This document shows positions 6,781 through 14,712 of a stretch of 21,636 bases of DNA, in pieces. This DNA is from Gemmatimonadota bacterium. Its GTDB lineage: Bacteria; Gemmatimonadota; Gemmatimonadetes; Longimicrobiales; Gaopeijiaceae. The notes below the pieces were generated by a model. It did not search any database and was not told the DNA's origin. It was given only the letters and a program-made list of their open reading frames with translations. Position numbers and translations under genes: made by a program. How positions within the stretch are numbered: the stretch's first letter is position 1; every line of letters starts with the position of its first letter. The stretch lies in NCBI GenBank assembly GCA_018678395.1, contig JAHHMJ010000098.1, positions 1 to 21,636 of the forward strand, written 5' to 3'.

Positions 6781-9210
6781 TCAGTACGAGGCTTCGATGG
6801 TGGCGATGTCCAGGTCGGCTTTCATCGTGAACGCGGGGCTCTGGACGATCCCCGTGATGAAGGCCGATATGCGATAGTCTTCGGCTGCCGCCTGGCGCAC
6901 GATGGAGCGCACCGTCGGCATGTCGTAGTACTCGACCCGGCGCCCGAGGGCGTAGGCCATGAGGTTTTCGGTGAACGTCCGCAGGAGCGGATCCGGCCGG
7001 CTGAGCAGCGCAGTGCGCAGGTCTGCGACCGAGGTGAGCGGCGTTCCGTCGTACAGCTCACCGCCGACGTCGATGTCGTTGCCGGAGTCCTTGATCCGCC
7101 AGCGACCGGTCACGTCGTAGTTCTCGAGAGCGAGTCCGAGCGGATCGATCATCGAGTGGCACGAGTTGCAGCTCGGGTTGGCCCGATGCATCTCCATCTG
7201 CTCGCGCACGGAGAGGAACCGACCGTCCTGTGCATCGCCCGTCTCTTCGAGTCCGGGCACGTTCGGCGGCGGCGGTGGCGGCGGTGTGCCGAGCAACACC
7301 TCCATCACCCACTTCCCACGCAGGACCGGCGAGGTGCGGTTGGCGTGCGACGTGAGCGTGAGGACGCTGCCGTGACCGAGCAGTCCGCGGCGCCTGTCAT
7401 CGGGATACTGCACCTTCTCGAAGTCGACGCCCGCGACACCGGGGATGTCGTAGTGCTGCGCGAGCCGCTGGTTGACGAACGTGTAGTCCGCCGTCATCAG
7501 CTCGAGAACGCTCCGGTCCTCGGCGACCAGGTGGTTGAAGAACCGAATCGTCTCCTCGACGAGGTCCTCCGCCAACTGGGTGTCGTAGTCGGGATACCTC
7601 AGCGCGTCCGGGTGCACCTTCTCGATGTCCGACAGGCGCAGCCACTGGGCGGCGAAGCGATGGCCGAGACCCTCGGCCGCCGGGCTGGCGAGCATGCGCT
7701 CGACCTGGGCGCCCATCACGTCGGGGTCGGACAGGCGACCCTCGTCGGCGACCGAAAGCAGCTCGTCGTCCGGGGGCGAGCCCCACAGGAAGAACGAGAG
7801 ACGCGTCGCGAGGTCGAGATCGGACAGCGCGTAGACGCCCTCGATCTCGGTCGGGGCCGCCAACTCCTCGATGCGGAAGAGGAAGTGGGGGCTCGCCAGG
7901 ATGGCCTGCAGTGCGATTCCGATCCCGGCCTCGAAGCCGCCCTCGTCCTCGCCCTGGCGATAGAACGCCATCAGGTCCGTGAGGTCGTTGGATTCGATCG
8001 GCCGGCGGAAGGCCCTGGTCGCGAGGCGGGTGATGATCCGCTCGGCGCAGGCCTCCTCCTCACCCGGGGCCGTCGGGCGGCACCGGAAGATCTCGCGGCG
8101 GCTCGGTGTATCGGAGACGCCGGTCACCGTGAGCGGGCCACCGATGCGCAGCTCGCGAAGATGCGGCACCGTGGTGATCCCGTAGGCGAGGCCGATCTGG
8201 GTATCGGCCAGCGAGTGTCCGATCGGCGAGAGGACGTCGGCCACCGGGCCCTCCTGCGTGGGCAGGAAGGCGGCCGATACCCGGTGCGGACCGGCACGGA
8301 TGTCGACCGGCGGGGTCTCGATCTCGGTACCGTTCGGATCGGACTGCGACATCCAGCGCTCGATCTCCAGGACCGCGACCCGCTCGCCGTCGATCGAAAT
8401 CTCGAGCACCTCGTCGCGAGCCGTCCGCCCGAACAGCTGACCCGTCGGGGTCGGCTGCATCAGAACCCGGAAGCGGTACTCACCGTCCGCCGGGAAGGTG
8501 TGGACTACGCTGAGGCCGCCGCGCGTCCCGAACGGAGCCCCCTCGACGTACTCCGTCTGGGAAGCCAACCGCGGCACCTTGTAGGTCGCCTCGGTGGCCG
8601 TCGCACCGGGATCGCCCACGGCGAGCCGGCTGACTTCGGCGGCCGCATTGAGGTAGGCGTCCATGAGCGTGGGCGACAGCATCTGCACGTCGGCGATGTT
8701 GTCGAAGTTCGCGCTCTTGGTATCGGGCGGGAGATACGCCTCGGGATCGATGTCGAGCGCCAACAGGTCCCGCACCGAGGCCGCGTACTCGGCCTGGTTC
8801 AGCCGCTGGAACGTGCGCGTTCCGGGTCGGGGCGCCAGGGCGGCCGCTTCATCGACCGTCCCCTCGAGCTGGCCGGCGAGCCCCTGGAGCTCGGACTCCT
8901 CCGGACGCCGGGCACCCGGCGGGGGCATCATCCCCGCGCGCAGCTTCCGGATCATCCGCTCGGCCACCTCGGCCTGCTGGTGTGCCGACGCGGCGTCGAA
9001 CTCGTCGAGCGAGAAGTTGCCCACGAGCCGGCGATCGTTGTGGCACCGCGTACAGTACCGTTCGATCAGCTCGTTGCTCTGATCGGGGTTGACCGGGCGC
9101 CACGAGACCATTCCTGGCCCGAGTTCGGGTCCGGGACCCGCGGAGCCCGTCCCGGCCGACATGCCCACTAGAGCGACGCCAGCCACGGCGAGTAGTCCGA
9201 TTGCCTTCAT
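6781..9210 (-). CDS. DUF1592-type multidomain secreted protein with two CxxCH motifs
   Basis: 809 residues from the ATG at 9210, which has a GAGAGG ribosome binding site. A TTG 30 bases upstream is in frame but lacks one. A signal peptide covers about residues 1-24. A cytochrome-c-like segment follows, with CTRCH at 53-57 and MMPP at about 94-97 that could supply a distal Met. The rest follows the family order DUF1587, DUF1595, DUF1592, DUF1588, DUF1585: FQRLNQAEYAASVRDLL, FRRPI, the Pro-rich PPPPPPPNVPGLEE, NPSCNSCHSMIDPLGLALENYD (CNSCH at 681-685) and a C-terminal ALGRRVEYYD. Both CxxCH motifs could bind haem c covalently in the periplasm, suggesting electron transfer, but no activity is established for the family. 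It is the first gene of the operon with the DUF1552 and ankyrin proteins. Confidence 0.93.
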   Translation of the reverse strand: MKAIGLLAVAGVALVGMSAGTGSAGPGPELGPGMVSWRPVNPDQSNELIERYCTRCHNDRRLVGNFSLDEFDAASAHQQAEVAERMIRKLRAGMMPPPGARRPEESELQGLAGQLEGTVDEAAALAPRPGTRTFQRLNQAEYAASVRDLLALDIDPEAYLPPDTKSANFDNIADVQMLSPTLMDAYLNAAAEVSRLAVGDPGATATEATYKVPRLASQTEYVEGAPFGTRGGLSVVHTFPADGEYRFRVLMQPTPTGQLFGRTARDEVLEISIDGERVAVLEIERWMSQSDPNGTEIETPPVDIRAGPHRVSAAFLPTQEGPVADVLSPIGHSLADTQIGLAYGITTVPHLRELRIGGPLTVTGVSDTPSRREIFRCRPTAPGEEEACAERIITRLATRAFRRPIESNDLTDLMAFYRQGEDEGGFEAGIGIALQAILASPHFLFRIEELAAPTEIEGVYALSDLDLATRLSFFLWGSPPDDELLSVADEGRLSDPDVMGAQVERMLASPAAEGLGHRFAAQWLRLSDIEKVHPDALRYPDYDTQLAEDLVEETIRFFNHLVAEDRSVLELMTADYTFVNQRLAQHYDIPGVAGVDFEKVQYPDDRRRGLLGHGSVLTLTSHANRTSPVLRGKWVMEVLLGTPPPPPPPNVPGLEETGDAQDGRFLSVREQMEMHRANPSCNSCHSMIDPLGLALENYDVTGRWRIKDSGNDIDVGGELYDGTPLTSVADLRTALLSRPDPLLRTFTENLMAYALGRRVEYYDMPTVRSIVRQAAAEDYRISAFITGIVQSPAFTMKADLDIATIEASY

Positions 9211-9416
9211 GCGCGACCTCTCGAGGAGTTCAAACTTCAAGGATCGACGGGTAAACGTATGGCTAGACCCATCGAGGGACCAGAATAGGGCGGGTCCCCG
9301 GCGCCACGCCAGTCATTTTCTTGCCCGCTCTTCGGCGAACGGCCCATGATGCCCTTCGATGTCGAGCCGGAATCACGCCCACGGCTCGCGGCCGAACCCT
9401 TCGACCCCGGTGTCCC
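9211..9416. other. Divergent intergenic region, largest gap in the window
   Basis: 206 bases between the divergent DUF1592 operon and the creatininase-like gene. No promoter close to the sigma-70 consensus was recognised on either strand. The only structure seen is a 6-bp inverted repeat, GGGACC (9276-9281) and GGTCCC (9293-9298), with an 11-base loop. There are short AT-rich patches around 9230-9260 and 9310-9320. The promoters of both units must lie here, but I cannot place them. Confidence 0.4.
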
Positions 9417-10280
9417 ATGAGCTTCGTTCGTCACGCCGTCTTCGCCCTCACCGCCGGGCTGCTCGTCGCCGCGCCGGTGTCCGCCCAGGGACAGCTCGAA
9501 GCCGAGCTGGCCGAGCCCCGTCCGATCGATGCCCTCAATTCCGTCTGGATCGAGGAGCTGACGTGGATGGAGGTCCGCGACGCGCTGCGCGAGGGAAAGA
9601 CGACCGCGATCGTGTCGACCGGCGGCATCGAGCAGAACGGTCCCTACCTGGCGACCGGGAAACACAACTATGTCCTCGATCTGGCCTGCGAAGGCATCGC
9701 GCGAGCACTCGGCGACGCCCTCTGCGCACCCATCATCAAGCTCGTACCCGAGGGGGCGCACGACCCGCCCAGCGGCCACATGCGCTACCCCGGCACACTC
9801 AGCCTGCGACCCGAGACCTTCGAGGCGGTGCTGACCGACGTCGGTCGCAGTCTGGCCGCCCACGGCTTCGAGCACATCGTCTTCATCGGTGACAGCGGCG
9901 GCAACCAGCGCTCGATGGCGGCGGTCGCCGAGAGCCTCGATGCCGAGTGGGTCGACGTGCGCGCCCATTACGTCCCGGAGTTCTACCGGTACGCAGAGGT
10001 CTTCGAGTTCATGGACAGCGAACTCGGCATTGTCGAACCCACGAACGACGGGCTTCATGACGACTTCGTGATTACCTCGATCATGATGGGCCTCGATCCC
10101 GAAACGGTGCGCTTCGATCAGCGGGTTGCCGCCGGCAAAGCGTCGATCAACGGACTCTCCCTCGAGCCGCTGGAGCGCACCGTCGAGATCGGTCGGAAGC
10201 TCCTCCAGTTCCGGGTGGACCGGACCGTGGAAGCCATCCGGGCCGCCCGAGACGGAACCGCTCCGGAACCTGCTTACTAG
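9417..10280 (+). CDS. Secreted creatininase-family protein with altered metal site
   Basis: 287 residues. The frame is open further upstream, but the ATG at 9417 gives a clean Sec signal peptide ending in PVSAQG. Creatininase (MA/amidohydrolase) landmarks are clear: STGGIEQNGPYL (E72), SGHMRYPGTLSLRPETF, HIVFIGDSGGN (157-163) and a C-terminal VEIGRKLLQFRVD. Several canonical metal positions differ. EQHGPHLPLGTD reads EQNGPYLATGKH (N74 and H83), NGHGGN reads GDSGGN (D159, S160), and HAGExETS reads HDDFVITS (H214). Known enzymes of the family hydrolyse cyclic amides such as creatinine or formamides with two metal ions in the cytoplasm. This protein is exported and may bind a different metal or substrate, so creatininase activity should not be assumed. 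It stands alone and converges on the histidine phosphatase gene. Confidence 0.88.
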   Translation: MSFVRHAVFALTAGLLVAAPVSAQGQLEAELAEPRPIDALNSVWIEELTWMEVRDALREGKTTAIVSTGGIEQNGPYLATGKHNYVLDLACEGIARALGDALCAPIIKLVPEGAHDPPSGHMRYPGTLSLRPETFEAVLTDVGRSLAAHGFEHIVFIGDSGGNQRSMAAVAESLDAEWVDVRAHYVPEFYRYAEVFEFMDSELGIVEPTNDGLHDDFVITSIMMGLDPETVRFDQRVAAGKASINGLSLEPLERTVEIGRKLLQFRVDRTVEAIRAARDGTAPEPAY

Positions 10281-10342
10281 ATCTCGACACGCGACGTTCC
10301 GATTTCGTTGGGAACTCCGGAGGTCGCGCGGCAGCCGTCGGT

Positions 10343-10909
10343 TCAGCCGCCGGCCGGCGCCCCGAAGCGCAGGAGTGACGAGGACACCGTGCCGTCGGGG
10401 CCGATGGTGACCACGTAGATCCGATCGTATTCCAGGGTGGCGATCGGCGACACGGGATCGCCGCCCAAGGCCTGGACGACGGCGGGCGTGGTGTTCGAAT
10501 GGCCGACGACGACGTGGCGTCCCGGAGCGCGGAGCCCCTCCACGAAGGCCTCCATCGCCCGAGCGTCTCCGGGGTCGTACTCCCCCACCTCGAGGCCGAG
10601 CAAATCGGCGAGCGGCGCCGCGGTCTGACGCGTGCGCGCGTAGGGGGTCGAGTGCACCGCGGTGATCCCGGCATCCGAGAGCAGGCGGGCGAGGGCCTGC
10701 GCCCGCGCATGCCCCGCGTCGGAGAGGTCCGGGTCGGCCTGATGCTCCATGCCGTCGTCGGTGCGCTCGGCGTGCCGTACCACCCACACGACCGAAGCCG
10801 CTTCGGTCTCGGCAGACGTCTGCCCCGCGAGCGCCGGGGGTACGGCAAGGATCAGCGCCAGCAGGCACAGGAACACCGAACGCCGCGTCGTTTCGGACCG
10901 TCGATACAT
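10343..10909 (-). CDS. Secreted histidine phosphatase-family protein
   Basis: 188 residues. The N-terminus MYRRSETTRRSVFLCLLALI followed by VPPALAGQ is a Sec signal peptide. The branch-1 histidine phosphatase signature is VWVVRHAERTDD, with R45 and phosphohistidine H46. It is followed by ITAVHSTPYARTRQTAAPLA and the second catalytic His in VVVGHSNTTPAVVQAL. The protein is short compared with phosphoglycerate mutases and resembles small SixA-like or secreted phosphatases; the substrate is unknown. The start codon overlaps the stop of the PadR gene by one base (TGATG) and a GAGGAG ribosome binding site lies inside the end of the PadR gene, so it is translated by coupling from the permease-PadR operon. 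Confidence 0.9.
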   Translation of the reverse strand: MYRRSETTRRSVFLCLLALILAVPPALAGQTSAETEAASVVWVVRHAERTDDGMEHQADPDLSDAGHARAQALARLLSDAGITAVHSTPYARTRQTAAPLADLLGLEVGEYDPGDARAMEAFVEGLRAPGRHVVVGHSNTTPAVVQALGGDPVSPIATLEYDRIYVVTIGPDGTVSSSLLRFGAPAGG

Positions 10910-11241
10910 CAGCTCTCCTCGGGCCGCAGCCCGGCTCGCGCGGCCGCCGCCCAGCCTTCGAGGCGTCGGGCCTCGTCGAGCAGTCGGTCCCGGCCGGCAG
11001 CAGTCAGTTCGTAGTATTTTCGCCGCGCGTCCGCATCGGGCGCTTCGCCCGCACCCAGTTCCTGAATCCAGCCGGCGTCCGCCAGGTCGCGCAGCACCCC
11101 GTACAACGTCGCCGGCCACAGAACCATCCCGCCCGCGGTTCGCTCCTCGACGGCGTCGCGAATCGCAAAACCGTGGCGAGGACCCTCGGAGAGAGCCAGC
11201 AGAACCTGGAACCAGTGCGGCTTGAGCGGCGTCGACTCCAT
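10909..11241 (-). CDS. PadR-family transcriptional regulator
   Basis: 110 residues, the usual size of the short PadR class. The winged helix-turn-helix is visible in LKPHWFQVLLALSEGPRHGFAI, LWPATLYGVLRDLADAGWI and ARRKYYELTAAGRDRLLDEA, where RKYYELT is the wing. PadR proteins repress from AT-rich palindromic operators and often control neighbouring transporters. Here it is the middle gene of a unit. It starts four bases after the stop of the ADOP permease and overlaps the following phosphatase start by one base. A candidate operator is the 35-bp palindrome at 13955-13989 in front of the permease, which would give autoregulation of the whole operon. In many genomes the PadR gene comes before the permease; here the order is reversed. 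Confidence 0.93.
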   Translation of the reverse strand: MESTPLKPHWFQVLLALSEGPRHGFAIRDAVEERTAGGMVLWPATLYGVLRDLADAGWIQELGAGEAPDADARRKYYELTAAGRDRLLDEARRLEGWAAAARAGLRPEES

Positions 11242-11245
11242 GATG

Positions 11246-13948
11246 TTACTCCGACCGTAGGGCCTCGACGGGATCGACGCGCGAAGCCCGCAGGGCGGGG
11301 ATGAAGCTGGCGAGCATGCTGACGACCAGCAACAGGAGCGTCGTGCCGCCGAGCACCCAGGGGTCGGTCGCGGAGACCTCGTAGAGAAGCGTTCTTAATA
11401 CGCGCGTGAGGCCCACCGCACCGACCAGCCCGACCGCCAGGCCCAGCAGGGTCACGCCGAGGCCCTGCTTGACGACCATGCTCCTCACGTCGCCCGCCGC
11501 CGCCCCGAGAGCCATCCGTACACCGAGCTCGCGTGTCCGTTGGGCCACCACGTACGAAATCACGCCGTAGATGCCCACGGTGCCGAGGGCCAGCGACAGG
11601 ACGGCGGCGAGCCCGAGGAGAAGGGCGGTGAACGAGGTGTCGGCCAGATCCCGCGCCAACATCTCCTCGACCGTTTCGGCGACCGAGATCGGCACGCCCG
11701 GGTCCAACTCGCGAAGGGCCGACCGGACCGCGGGTACCACGAGATCGGCGGGGGGCCCCTCGACCAGCACGGCCATCTGCAGGGACGGATCACCGATGTC
11801 GACGGTCTCGGCCGTCCGCAGGATGCCCGGGCGAAGCTCGTTCTCCACCCCATCGATGCGGACGTCGCCGACCACCCCCACGATCTCCATCCAGGGGCCC
11901 TCGTCGCCGTCGCGGAGACGAGACCCGACCGGGTCGCCGGTCACGAACCGCTCGGCGAGGGTCTCGGTGATCCACACGACGGGAGCCCGCTCCTGCGTAT
12001 CGGCCCAGGTCGGCCCTCGCCCCCGCACGAGGGGGATGTCCAGCGCCTCGAAGTAGCCGGGCGTGACGCGCTGGCGCCACGCGACGACCGGAGGCGCGTC
12101 CGCCGGACGATCCCAGCCCTCGATCTCGAACGAACCCGCGGAGTAGCCCCGCCCTTCGAGAGGGACCTGGCTCACCGCTCCGACCGCCTCGACCCCCGGC
12201 AAGCCCTCGAGCCGCTCCTGCAGTTCTCGGTAGAAGCGCGACGACGCGCCCGGTTCGGCGTACGAACGGTCGAGAGAGACCCGCACGCTCGTGACCCCCT
12301 CGGCGTCGATCCCCGGGTCGACCGACCGCAGCGCCTGGAAGCTCCGCAGCATCAGCCCCGAGCCCGCGACGAGGACGAGCGCGAGGGCGAGCTGGACCAC
12401 GACCAGACCGTTCCGCGCCCGCAGTGCCCCGCGGCTCCCGGTGCTCCCCCGCATGCCGTCCTTGAGCGTGCCCGCGACGGCCCGGAGTCGTACACGCACG
12501 AAGGGAACCAGGCCGAACACGATCGTGGCCCCGAGCACCAGCGCGACGGCGAAGACGAGCACCGGAGGCGTGAGGCCGACCGCCTCGCGCCGCGGCAGTC
12601 CCGCCGGCGCGAGCTGCAACAGGGACCGCAGCGTGACCGAGGCGAACACCAACCCCAGAACGCCCCCCGTCACGGCGAGGACGCCCGACTCGGCGACGAA
12701 CGTCCGCAGCAGATCAACGCGTCCCGCGCCCAGCGCCGTACGAACCGCCGTCTCCCGCTGCCGCGACTCCGCGCGCACCAGCACCAGGTTCGCAACGTTG
12801 GCGGCCGCGATCACGAAGACGAGTGCGACCGTTCCCATCAGGATCCACAGCGTCGCCCGGATCTCCGAGACGACCTCGTCCTTCAGCGGCGTGAGCGAAG
12901 CCGACCATCCCGCCGCCTCGAGAAGCGCCTCCTGCACATCGGGGAAGAACTCGGGGATGCGGGTCTGAAGCGCGTCGATCTCGGCCTGAGCCGCGGACAG
13001 ATCGACACCGGGCGCCAGTCGCCCCAGTCCACTGTGGCTGAACGACCCGAATCCCTCGTCCGGGTCGAGTTCGAGGGCGACGATCGCCTGGAAGTCCTCG
13101 TCGGGCACGCGCACTCCGGCGGGCAGCACGCCGACGATCTCGACCGCCTCTCCGTCGAGCAGGAGGGTGCGGCCGACGACCGCGGGGTCGCGGCCGAAGT
13201 CGCTCGTCCACAGCTCGTCCGCGAGGAGCCCGACCGGCGGCGCACCGACCTCGGAGTCCGCCGCGACCAGCGCTCGACCCAGCGCCGGCCGGACCCCGAA
13301 CACGGGGAAGAACCCGTCGTTCGTCGCCAGCACGGTGATGCGTCGCGCGTCCATGCCGGGCTCACCGGCGAGATTCCGCCCCTGGGTCTCGAGAGACGTG
13401 AAGGCGCTGAACGACGAGACCTCTCGCGCGTACATCAGCGCCGTGCCGTCGGATTGCGGCAGCGTCGGCAAATCGAGGCCCGGCGCGTGGTGTTCCAGCA
13501 GCACGATGGCGTCCGGATCCGGATACTCCAGCGGCTGCAGCAGCACTCCGTCGACCACCGCGAAGATCGCGACGTTGGCGCCGATCCCCAGCGAAAGGGT
13601 CAGCGCCGCGACCGTCGCATACGCCGGACGGCGCAGGAGGCCCCGCACCGCTTGTCGAACTGCCGTCGTCCACGCCCTCATCCTCTCCCCTCCCGCTCGC
13701 GTTCTGCGTTCACGTGCCCGTTCCGCCCCGATGCGCACGGCCAGGTCGGCCATGGCACGCAGCGCCGCCGCCGCGGCAGCCCCTCGTCCCCCGCGGTGCG
13801 ACGCGCGCCGTACCAGCTCGGAGGCATCGAGCGCAGCCGCCTCGAGCATCTGCCGACGGGCACTCGCCGGCAGCAGAGCTCCGAGCCGGCGATAGGCCCC
13901 GAGGAGCCGCCGCGCGCGTCGATCGTGGGGTTCGGTTGAACGGGTCAT
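11246..13948 (-). CDS. ADOP-family (MacB/FtsX-like) ABC transporter permease
   Basis: 900 residues. An N-terminal cytoplasmic prefix (1-90, RRLLGAYRRLGALLPASARRQ) matches the position of the permease prefix domain common in this family. Next come a first membrane helix (about 110-133, ATVAALTLSLGIGANVAIFAVV) and a MacB-like periplasmic domain. A first FtsX block follows (LWILMGTVALVFVIAAANVANLVLVR, RETAVRTALGAGRVDLL), then a second periplasmic domain. The last FtsX block includes GTVGIYGVISYVVAQRTRELGVRMALGA. Two FtsX units in one chain with no ATPase gene nearby is the hallmark of the orphan duplicated permeases of Acidobacteriota and Gemmatimonadota. The transported substrate is unknown. 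There is no ribosome binding site before the ATG. A TATGAT -10-like sequence at 13964-13969 would give a leader of only about ten bases. It heads the PadR-phosphatase operon. Confidence 0.92.
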   Translation of the reverse strand: MTRSTEPHDRRARRLLGAYRRLGALLPASARRQMLEAAALDASELVRRASHRGGRGAAAAAALRAMADLAVRIGAERARERRTRAGGERMRAWTTAVRQAVRGLLRRPAYATVAALTLSLGIGANVAIFAVVDGVLLQPLEYPDPDAIVLLEHHAPGLDLPTLPQSDGTALMYAREVSSFSAFTSLETQGRNLAGEPGMDARRITVLATNDGFFPVFGVRPALGRALVAADSEVGAPPVGLLADELWTSDFGRDPAVVGRTLLLDGEAVEIVGVLPAGVRVPDEDFQAIVALELDPDEGFGSFSHSGLGRLAPGVDLSAAQAEIDALQTRIPEFFPDVQEALLEAAGWSASLTPLKDEVVSEIRATLWILMGTVALVFVIAAANVANLVLVRAESRQRETAVRTALGAGRVDLLRTFVAESGVLAVTGGVLGLVFASVTLRSLLQLAPAGLPRREAVGLTPPVLVFAVALVLGATIVFGLVPFVRVRLRAVAGTLKDGMRGSTGSRGALRARNGLVVVQLALALVLVAGSGLMLRSFQALRSVDPGIDAEGVTSVRVSLDRSYAEPGASSRFYRELQERLEGLPGVEAVGAVSQVPLEGRGYSAGSFEIEGWDRPADAPPVVAWRQRVTPGYFEALDIPLVRGRGPTWADTQERAPVVWITETLAERFVTGDPVGSRLRDGDEGPWMEIVGVVGDVRIDGVENELRPGILRTAETVDIGDPSLQMAVLVEGPPADLVVPAVRSALRELDPGVPISVAETVEEMLARDLADTSFTALLLGLAAVLSLALGTVGIYGVISYVVAQRTRELGVRMALGAAAGDVRSMVVKQGLGVTLLGLAVGLVGAVGLTRVLRTLLYEVSATDPWVLGGTTLLLLVVSMLASFIPALRASRVDPVEALRSE

Positions 13949-13954
13949 GGAGAA

Positions 13955-13989
13955 CGGTACGAAATCATATTGAATATGGTTTCATACCG
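13955..13989. promoter_or_regulatory. 35-bp imperfect palindrome, candidate PadR operator
   Basis: The left arm CGGTACGAAATCATATT, a central G, and the right arm AATATGGTTTCATACCG are complementary at 15 of 17 positions. The core CATATT-G-AATATG (13966-13978) is perfect. It is AT-rich in a GC-rich genome and lies just upstream of the permease ATG (13948). It contains the TATGAT -10-like sequence (minus strand, 13964-13969) and includes the stop codon of the upstream hydrolase. No T-run follows, so a terminator is less likely. Assignment to PadR is inferred from position and form. Confidence 0.65.
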
Positions 13990-14665
13990 ATTCGAGCCAC
14001 CGGTGGACGGCCTCCGCCATGGAGGCTCGGACCGCGTCGTCGTCCCGTCCGGAACGCTTGCGCACGTGGAAGCCGTGATCGGCATCCTCCTCCAGGTGCA
14101 GGGTCACCGACGAGCCGAGATCGTCGAGAACCGGACGCAGGAGGTCCAGGCCCGCGAGCGCGTCGCGCGTACCCTGAAGGAAGAGCATCGGGATGGACAC
14201 GTCCGCGAGGTGCGCGGCACGATCGACGCCTGGCTTCCGCGCGGGGTGGAGCGGGAAGCCCACGAAGACGAGACCCGCCACACCACCCAGCGGGCGCTCC
14301 GCCGCAGCGGTCGACGTCATGCGCCCTCCGAACGACTTCCCGCCCGCGAGCAGCGGCAGATCCGGCCAGCGCTCGTCGCGGATCTCCGCCGCGCGGGCGA
14401 CCGCTCGCCGCACCGCCGCGACCGCCACCGGCGCGCGATCCGGACGACGGCGACCTGCGGCCATGTACGGGAATTCCCACCGGAAGCTGGCGACCCCGAC
14501 CTCGGCGAGGGCCTGCCCGAAGCGCTCCATGAAGTCGTGGCGCATGCCGGCCCCGGCCCCATGCGCGAGGCACAGAAGGGCGATCGGGTCGGCCGGAGCG
14601 ACGAGCAGCGCAGGCAGTTCGGTAACATCTGCTTCCGGTACCACGAGCTCTTCAGCTTCGATCAT
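13982..14665 (-). CDS. KANL3/Tex30-like alpha/beta hydrolase
   Basis: 227 residues from the ATG at 14665, which is preceded by GGAGAGGA; a GTG at 14692 is a weaker alternative. The fold markers are LCLAHGAGAGMRHDFMERF (oxyanion region), nucleophile S111 in GGKSFGGRM, D168 in LQGTRDAL and H197 in DADHGFH, a complete Ser-Asp-His triad. GGKSFGGRM and the AHGAG motif are typical of the small KANL3/Tex30-like hydrolases (dienelactone hydrolase relatives), which lack a known physiological substrate. No signal peptide is seen, so it is cytoplasmic. It precedes the permease operon by 33 bases on the same strand, and its last codons lie inside the palindrome. Confidence 0.88.
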   Translation of the reverse strand: MIEAEELVVPEADVTELPALLVAPADPIALLCLAHGAGAGMRHDFMERFGQALAEVGVASFRWEFPYMAAGRRRPDRAPVAVAAVRRAVARAAEIRDERWPDLPLLAGGKSFGGRMTSTAAAERPLGGVAGLVFVGFPLHPARKPGVDRAAHLADVSIPMLFLQGTRDALAGLDLLRPVLDDLGSSVTLHLEEDADHGFHVRKRSGRDDDAVRASMAEAVHRWLESV

Positions 14666-14712
14666 CGTCCTCTCCGCGAAACCCGGCGCCACCCCACGGG
14701 GGTATCGCGCCC

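Noticed and set aside
7156..9171. 671-codon open frame opposite the DUF1592 gene
   Set aside because: It has no recognisable domain and is fully antisense to a well-supported gene.
10281..10342. Possible bidirectional terminator between the convergent creatininase-like and phosphatase genes
   Set aside because: Only a five-pair stem (GTTCC / GGAAC) with a ten-base loop was found, too weak to call.
9237..10868. 543-codon minus-strand frame opposite the creatininase-like gene
   Set aside because: It has no domains. It spans the convergent boundary and overlaps two real genes in wrong frames.
11540..13939. 799-codon plus-strand frame opposite the permease gene
   Set aside because: Arg/His/Asp-rich antisense product; the permease on the other strand has clear FtsX blocks.
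13955..13989. Reading the palindrome as an intrinsic terminator of the hydrolase gene
   Set aside because: The stem is AT-rich with no loop of its own and no T-run follows. Its position over the permease promoter fits an operator better.
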